Of a DNA stretch of 64,000 bases, positions 57,452-64,000 are shown in pieces; the stretch's first letter is position 1; every line of letters starts with the position of its first letter. The position numbers and the translations under genes were made by a program. Location of the stretch: NCBI GenBank assembly GCA_023014335.1, contig JAECYW010000014.1, positions 1,488,001 to 1,552,000 of the forward strand, given 5' to 3'. The DNA is from Galerina marginata. Lineage: Eukaryota; Basidiomycota; Agaricomycetes; Agaricales; Galerinaceae. The notes under the pieces were generated by a model. It was not told the DNA's origin and made no database searches. It saw only the letters and a list, made by a program, of their open reading frames with translations.

Positions 57452-59896
57452 GAGGCTCGCATTATATAGGTGTGGTGGGGCCAAATATTAAATAATATTA
57501 AATAAATTAAATCGGAAGAGAGGAGAGGAGAATAATTAATTATGACCATCCACATTGAATTAAATCTCTAAGAACTTGAGGATCTCCTTGCGAGGTCTCG
57601 GGAATACATGAGACAAAATAGGATATTTTTTGCAGGCGCGCTTCGCGCGCAGACATTGATAAACTTTGTCAGCATGGTGAAATGTACCAAATATGCACGA
57701 TTTTTCTCTCGCGCTTCGCGCCTCTATTAATGTCTTTGCTTCCTTGAAAGGTGGGTCTGGTGAACTTCTGTTTCCTTGTTTTTAAAATTAAATATGCGGC
57801 CAATGTTCTGGTTTAAAAAATTTCCTTGTCTCCGGTGAACTAGTAAAAACATGGGTATTACCTTTTTTTTCAGGCGCGCTTCGCACGCAGCTGCTCATTT
57901 GAATGAGTTTCAATGTTGTACCCAGTGCTCCCAAGTACTCTTAAGAGTTTTCTTTTCTTAAATATCTGAGCCGTTGTTGACATATCAAGTGATAAATTAG
58001 GTGCATGAAATCCTCAGAAATTCTAAACTGGTGGCTCACAGATTCTTCCAAAAATTCCTATTTTTTAGTAGACAGCAGTTAATTTAATTCTCGTTCATTT
58101 GGGTGATTAGAATTTTTGAATATTTGTGTCTTTCATTCGGAAATGCTTCAACACGATAGAATTGACGCAGAGGGATGGTCATGTGACTGCACCTCCACGT
58201 GAACTATATCAGTTTCAAACTCAGTTAAGTCTTAGTTGGCCCACACCTATCGAATGTGAGCCTGTCGAGGCTCGCATTATATAGGTGTGGTGGGGCCAAA
58301 TATTAAATAATATTAAATAAATTAAATCGGAAGAGAGGAGAGGAGAATAATTAATTATGACCATCCACATTGAATTAAATCTCTAAGAACTTGAGGATCT
58401 CCTTGCGAGGTCTCGGGAATACATGAGACAAAATAGGATATTTTTTGCAGGCGCGCTTCGCGCGCAGACATTGATAAACTTTGTCAGCATGGTGAAATGT
58501 ACCAAATATGCACGATTTTTCTCTCGCGCTTCGCGCCTCTATTAATGTCTTTGCTTCCTTGAAAGGTGGGTCTGGTGAACTTCTGTTTCCTTGTTTTTAA
58601 AATTAAATATGCGGCCAATGTTCTGGTTTAAAAAATTTCCTTGTCTCCGGTGAACTAGTAAAAACATGGGTATTACCTTTTTTTTCAGGCGCGCTTCGCA
58701 CGCAGCTGCTCATTTGAATGAGTTTCAATGTTGTACCCAGTGCTCCCAAGTACTCTTAAGAGTTTTCTTTTCTTAAATATCTGAGCCGTTGTTGACATAT
58801 CAAGTGATAAATTAGGTGCATGAAATCCTCAGAAATTCTAAACTGGTGGCTCACAGATTCTTCCAAAAATTCCTATTTTTTAGTAGACAGCAGTTAATTT
58901 AATTCTCGTTCATTTGGGTGATTAGAATTTTTGAATATTTGTGTCTTTCATTCGAAAATGCTTCAACACGATAGAATTGACGCAGAGGGATGGTCATGTG
59001 ACTGCACCTCCACGTGAACTATATCAGTTTCAAACTCAGTTAAGTCTTAGTTGGCCCACACCTATCGAATGTGAGCCTGTCGAGGCTCGCATTATATAGG
59101 TGTGGTGGGGCCAAATATTAAATAATATTAAATAAATTAAATCGGAAGAGAGGAGAGGAGAATAATTAATTATGACCATCCACATTGAATTAAATCTCTA
59201 AGAACTTGAGGATCTCCTTGCGAGGTCTCGGGAATACATGAGACAAAATAGGATATTTTTTGCAGGCGCGCTTCGCGCGCAGACATTGATAAACTTTGTC
59301 AGCATGGTGAAATGTACCAAATATGCACGATTTTTCTCTCGCGCTTCGCGCCTCTATTAATGTCTTTGCTTCCTTGAAAGGTGGGTCTGGTGAACTTCTG
59401 TTTCCTTGTTTTTAAAATTAAATATGCGGCCAATGTTCTGGTTTAAAAAATTTCCTTGTCTCCGGTGAACTAGTAAAAACATGGGTATTACCTTTTTTTT
59501 CAGGCGCGCTTCGCACGCAGCTGCTCATTTGAATGAGTTTCAATGTTGTACCCAGTGCTCCCAAGTACTCTTAAGAGTTTTCTTTTCTTAAATATCTGAG
59601 CCGTTGTTGACATATCAAGTGATAAATTAGGTGCATGAAATCCTCAGAAATTCTAAACTGGTGGCTCACAGATTCTTCCAAAAATTCCTATTTTTTAGTA
59701 GACAGCAGTTAATTTAATTCTCGTTCATTTGGGTGATTAGAATTTTTGAATATTTGTGTCTTTCATTCGGAAATGCTTCAACACGATAGAATTGACGCAG
59801 AGGGATGGTCATGTGACTGCACCTCCACGTGAACTATATCAGTTTCAAACTCAGTTAAGTCTTAGTTGGCCCACACCTATCGAATGTGAGCCTGTC
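57452..59896. repeat. Three tandem 815 bp direct repeats with terminal inverted repeats
   Basis: Units run 57452-58266, 58267-59081 and 59082-59896. By reading, the only difference found is one base near 58957 (CATTCGAAAATG in unit 2 against CATTCGGAAATG). Each unit begins GAGGCTCGCATTATATAGGT with GTGG, and ends with the near complement CCACACCTATCGAATGTGAG then CCTGTC, so each unit is bounded by inverted repeats of about 25 bp. Each unit contains three GCGC-TTC-GCGC-type hairpins. There is no long ORF. The near identity implies very recent amplification or an assembly duplication. Confidence 0.9.
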
Positions 59897-60618
59897 GAGA
59901 CACTATTAAAATTGGCAAGGTGTCTCCGGCCCGAAGTTGATGGGCACCCAAGGTTCACATTGCTGTTGGTGCTCTCTTAGAACGACAATTCCACAGTTTG
60001 CCACAAAAACAGTTTCAGTCAGGACATGTACATGTTAAGAAAAGCATCATGTAAAAACTGAACAGGAATTTGTGTTATAACATAGAAGGATAATTCACTT
60101 GAAAAGATGTGGCACGGCGGCTGCCCTCAGCTTTCGTTTCTGTGCACGGTTCACATGATTCTGTGATAGATAAGATTGGGAAAGGGATAAGATAATTAAT
60201 GTCCAAATGAAGAATGTGACCCATTGAAAGTTGTCACGATGCCGAAGCGTACAAATAAGTGGAGTACCCCCAACAAACGCGATAGCGGCGCTGGCAAAAA
60301 AACATCCTTTTCGATAGCGAAAAGCGCAGAAACAGCAAGAATTGAATCCTTGCGATCACTGTCTGGCAAAGAAAAAAGTCACTCGGCAAGGCAATCGCGC
60401 CCGCATTCGCGTTCGCAAAACGTGGGATTGATGTCGGCATCTAGCGTCTTTAGTAGTAGTGATGTTTTTGGTATATTACGTGAGAGGGTATACAATGACG
60501 AGAAGAAATGGAAGAAAGGAAAAATGATACTAACAAGTAAAGAGAAAATATGACATGGGTAATGGGGTTGAGCGAGTATTCTTCATGGTGTGGTTCAGGA
60601 CTCTTGAAGGCAGCTGTG
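59897..60618. other. Gap with one unassigned small basic ORF
   Basis: The right outer end of the repeat array continues GAGACACT, complementary to AGTGTC at the left outer end (57445). A plus-strand ORF at 60239-60553 would encode about 104 Lys/Ser/Arg-rich residues (MPKRTNKWSTPNKRDSGAGK). It has no recognised relatives and may not be a gene. Confidence 0.3.
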
Positions 60619-60912
60619 TTAAGCATGGAAAGGCGATGGAGGTGAAGGACACATGTGAATTAGCTGGAAAGAAGGCGGCCAAGGATCCGTGAGGCGTTGC
60701 GAACAGGTATCGTCCCCGATCCACGGATGAAAGAAGCGAGCACCCGTCGATGCAGCTCCTCCCATCCGCGGAATCGAGCACCGCGGAATCGAAGTGGGTT
60801 GGGAGCACTCGTCAGCGTCCCAATCTACGACGACACCGCAATGCAGTGAATATGTCATCTCGTCAGACAACACTCCACTCGACAAAGCAGAACGTCGTAA
60901 GGCTCGTCAGCC
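60619..60912 (-). repeat. 3' flank of copy C, homologous to flanks of copies A and B
   Basis: Read on the minus strand it contains GGCT-GACG-AGCC (60901-60912), CTGACGAG within GTTGTCTGACGAGATGAC (60859-60866 core) and ACGCT-GACG-AGTGC (60805-60818). It also shares the neighbouring words TTCACTGC and ACTTCGAT with copy A. An open frame at 60619-60885 covers part of it, but no splice connection to copy C was found. Confidence 0.5.
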
Positions 60913-61072
60913 CTCCGATGTTCCAGTCCCTGATGCCAGCTGCACAAATCATGACCTTGTAGAAGCCCCTTCTCCAGGTATTCGCGCAAGGTAGAACCTC
61001 CAGCGAAAGGCACTTCCAGAAAGCTGCGCCGAGGCCAAGAACCAAATCAAGAAGCGTATTCGTCGACAACGC

Positions 61073-62678
61073 CTACCACCTTGACGTGAGGCCGACTTCG
61101 GGGCCTTCGTCGCCGTCGCCCGAAATGTTCCCAGAATCGGCACGTTTTTTGCTACGGCGGCGATGAGGACGGCGACGGCGGTAACCTGCTCGAGGCTCGA
61201 AGGGGCGAACAGAATCTTGGGCGGGAGAGCGTGACAAGGCAGAAACCGGAGACGTCTCGCTGATAAGAGTTGCCAAGGGCTAATAATGTCAGGTCAGTAC
61301 AAATAATCGAATTTCAATAAAGGAAAAGCAGCTGACGCACTGATGGATCTGCCTCAACAATCTCCTCATCACACAAGGAAAGTCTAGAGTCGGGTTCTGA
61401 CAGTGACGCCGTTGTCTCGAGATCAACATCAGTGTTAGCCACAGTATTGAACTAAAAATTATTATATTAGTGTCAGGACATTCAAGAGCGAATAATGGCT
61501 TGCCAGAACCATTTCTTTATCCTCTTCGCCGCGTAAAAAGGCTGCCCACCACAATGACTTGAAACCTCCCAAGAGAACGAGGAAGATGGCGACTTTGTCA
61601 GGAAGGACGAGGAGCATGTAGCCATAGAAGATGGAAGCAAATTTGTTCGACATATGGAAATTCACCCAGAGCCTGGCGGCCCGTTCCGTGAGAGTGTCGA
61701 CACGGTCTGTAGTAAAGTCGGAAAGGTAGATATCACCACAGTATTCGTCCTTAGAATCAGAGTACGGGCAGACATCGTTGCAGGGTCCAGAAGACAGATA
61801 CGGTGGTCTGGGGCTCGTATTCACGCTTGTGTTTTGGACAGTGGATCTCATAGCCTCGCCGGTGATGGCACAATCATAAGACCTTGAGCGGGACCCTCGT
61901 TCTTTATCCTGAAGGGTTTTGAAAAAGATCACAAGGAACAGGATGGCCTTCCAAACATCAGGGTAATATTTTGAAGGAGGATTGCCATCTTCCAACCCAG
62001 AAGTGGTCGAAAATGGCGGAGGAGGAGGGGGCGGAGGCGGGGGAGAGGCTCCAGATTTTTGCTTTCGAGCATTGCGGCGCCGCTTGGGATGTGGCTGAGC
62101 AGGCACTAAGAAATACTTCGTCAACGAGAGTTTGTGTGACGGTGGTGGTACGAGTGACATACCCGAACCTGGTTGCGCGTTAGGCGGACCTCCTGGTGCA
62201 CCTCCAGGAGGCGAACCACCTCCCCTCGGATCTAATGGTGATCGGTGTGAGACGATGAAGTGTTGCATAGAAAAACAATCTGCTAACCCAAAGGCCTTCC
62301 GGATGCACGTCTCAGGTTGTACCTATGTGCCGGAGGATTGCTTGACGCCGTGCTCGTCGGTGGCTTGCCTTGATTGGATGTTGCAGATGCGCCAGCAGGA
62401 ACGGCTTTTGAAAAGGAAAGAATTAATGTGTTTTTTGAACTAGGTAGAAGAGAACGTCGACGTTTTGGGGCAGAGAAAAGGCCGAGGGCGGAGTTCGAGA
62501 CGACGGGAAAGTAGGCAACCAAACTGAAAGTGCCGGTCATAACCGCAATGGCTGTGGCACGGTCCAAACGAGTGTTGTCGTATTCCTTGGTGGAGGGCGT
62601 CCCGTAGGATCCTCCGGAGTTTAGTGCGACGTTGACGACCGATGCAAAAACGGCAAAAAGCATGACAGAAGGCAGCAT
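61073..62678 (-). CDS. Copy C of the proline-rich multi-pass membrane protein family (intact)
   Basis: Four exons (62288..62678, 61510..62231, 61341..61451, 61073..61279) give 476 residues with all junctions in frame. The first intron has the same phase as in copy A. N-terminal helices are MLPSVMLFAVFASVVNVALN and ATAIAVMTGTFSLVAYFPVV, followed by a basic, Ser/Pro-rich linker. A Gly/Pro stretch (RGGGSPPGGAPGGPP) and a ten-proline run precede STTSGLEDGNPPSKYYPDVW, which matches STTSGVDDKDNSPSKFWKYV of copy A. Helices WKAILFLVIFF and GYMLLVLPDKVAIFLVLLGG then follow. It ends in an arginine-rich tail (GYRRRRPHRRRSKKRADSG). I chose the ATG at 62678 because it matches the start of copy A. Function unknown. 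Confidence 0.7.
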
Positions 62679-63847
62679 CTTGCGCAGAGAATCGAGTTGT
62701 AACGGAGATGTTATCGTATGAGAAGAGGAAGTTGAAAAGAAGGGCTGACCTTTTAAACTGACGAGGTTCGATCGATGCGTAAGGGCGAGACTAGGAGCAA
62801 CTGTTGCTCGCACCCGGGCCCAGACATCTTTAAAATACGATCCTTGGCATACATCCATATCCTCCAGCCATTAGTGATCCGGGATGTGGTGCGGGGTGTC
62901 AGGCCATGCGGGCACCGTACAAGATGCTGAAAGTGAAGGCAAAATGACGGATGAAATGAGCAAGCTAGGCATCTCAAAATACGGAATGTCCTCAACGTGG
63001 TGTTGGACCTGGACGAGTTTGAAGAACGAATGAGGAAAGAATTCCCCAAAAGAAGTGAATATTGATGGCATCATTCCGCAATGACGTTCACGTCAGTTTC
63101 ATTCGCAATCCTTTCCTTCAAGTTCCTCCACCAATAAACCGGCGTTCGTGGCAAAGAATTTCGATTGGTCTTGGACGAGATACTCGTATCTGATCTGTTG
63201 CCTGCACAGTCCTCCGATTCTGATCCTGACTGAAGACTTGAGCGCTGGAATACCTTGGAATCAACTTGGATACTCCGCCCTTCATTCCCCAAAATGTTGC
63301 CCCCCAAGTTCTGGATCCGCAATGAAAGTCATCGAAAGAGTGTGACACCTGGGCTAGTTATTCTTGGTGGCATGATAGTGATACATACTTATTGCATTTG
63401 AATATTTATGACCATCACCACATAAAATTTAGTATCGGCCGCGGCCATGTTTCGACCTAGATCTGCGGATATACATTACTAGTACGTGAAATCGACTTGT
63501 GTCTTCCAATTCCATCTTGTCACATTTAAATTAAACGGAGGGTTTATTTATTCACTCTACGTTCTGTAATGCGATTTTCGCGAATACCATCTTGATACAA
63601 AGGAGGCGGTCAAGTCTAAGAGAGTGTTGTGATTTGCATAGCGCGGCGTTCGATGAATTGCAGGCTTCGATACATATACGAGTACATACAGTGGCTTTTT
63701 TCCAGTTTGTCTGGCCAACCGGTCAAGCATCATAACACATGGCAGATGGTTCATGCCTTCCAGGTCGACCAACAAAATGCAGTTATGAGGAATTATTTAA
63801 GTTGAAAATCCATCGGTACTTCCATTTTGAACGAGCGTCGAAAACAT
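62679..63847. other. Gap to the right-edge gene
   Basis: Copy C's promoter must lie at the left side. No supported exon, RNA gene or repeat was recognised in the rest. Confidence 0.35.
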
Positions 63848-64000
63848 CTAAAGAATTGTATCTATATCTTTTTGTCTTTCCTCTTTTTGTTTTTGCCTTG
63901 AAAGTTGTCGTTCCCGCTTCTTGACCGCCTCCTTCGCCATCTCTTTCATCTCCTCCTGCGTTGGTAGAAGCTTTTCCTTCTTCACAGTACTCTGGAATGA
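63848..64000 (-). CDS. C-terminal fragment of a lysine-rich coiled-coil protein, cut by window edge
   Basis: The minus-strand frame entering from the right edge reads without a stop for 50 codons and ends at TAG (63848-63850). It has KKEKLLPTQEEMKEMAKEAV and KKRERQLSRQKQKEERQKDI. The heptad-like Lys/Glu/Arg pattern suggests a helical, basic tail as in nucleolar or RNA-associated proteins. The protein cannot be identified from this part. Confidence 0.5.
   Translation of the reverse strand, partial: SFQSTVKKEKLLPTQEEMKEMAKEAVKKRERQLSRQKQKEERQKDIDTIL

Noticed and set aside
59756..59980. Open frame of 74 codons overlapping the last 815 bp unit
   Set aside because: It begins inside repeat DNA, runs into the unique flank, and the same bases in units 1 and 2 end differently.
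60619..60885. Minus-strand ORF of 88 codons downstream of copy C as a separate gene
   Set aside because: It coincides with the conserved 3' flank, and in copies A and B the equivalent frame is broken by stops and shifts.

Overview
The window is nuclear DNA of a filamentous basidiomycete, most likely an agaric (Agaricomycetes). Genes are split by many 45-80 bp GT..AG introns with CTNAC-type branch sites. F-box genes have the LPQELID start common in mushrooms. There is also a farnesylated-pheromone precursor gene, a KDM3-type demethylase, an SSK1-type response regulator and a Helitron. No receptor gene, rRNA or convincing tRNA was seen.

Layout. 1-1527: 3' part of a BAHD-like acyltransferase (-). 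4517-7429: glucosidase II beta (-) and ribosomal protein eS25 (+), sharing a 163 bp promoter. 7848-10134: FGGY sugar kinase (+). 10354-15728: two F-box genes flanking a decayed paralogue (copy B) of an unnamed proline-rich membrane-protein family. 16496-22807: a divergent histone H3 variant (-), head to head with a KDM3/JMJD1-type JmjC demethylase (+). 23241-24153: a poorly resolved multi-pass membrane protein. 25621-25740: a 39-residue mating-pheromone-like precursor ending in a CaaX box, with a TATA box and clustered HMG-type sites upstream and a 170 bp MITE with a perfect 5 bp target duplication downstream. 27003-31478: a 1412-residue protein with a long disordered N-terminus and an MDR/quinone-oxidoreductase-like domain. 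32250-33695: CTU1/NCS6 tRNA thiolase (-). 34658-36465: intact copy A of the membrane-protein family. 37667-41985: SSK1 (-). 42372-50680: ARS2/SERRATE, ESF2 and CBP80, all on the minus strand. 51015-56783: a Helitron with an intact 1480-residue Rep-helicase, an accessory ORF and a recognisable 3' terminus. 57452-59896: three nearly identical 815 bp direct repeats bounded by inverted repeats. 61073-62678: copy C of the membrane-protein family (-). The right edge cuts a lysine-rich protein.

Functional links. CBP80 and ARS2 belong to the same nuclear cap-binding assembly and lie within 9 kb. The H3 variant and the demethylase are divergently arranged. Ribosome and translation factors (eS25, ESF2, CTU1) are scattered housekeeping genes. 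The membrane-protein family has three members in 50 kb. All three share a 3' flank that carries short hairpins with the same GACG loop and changing stems. Exon borders were derived by eye from splice signals and reading-frame continuity.
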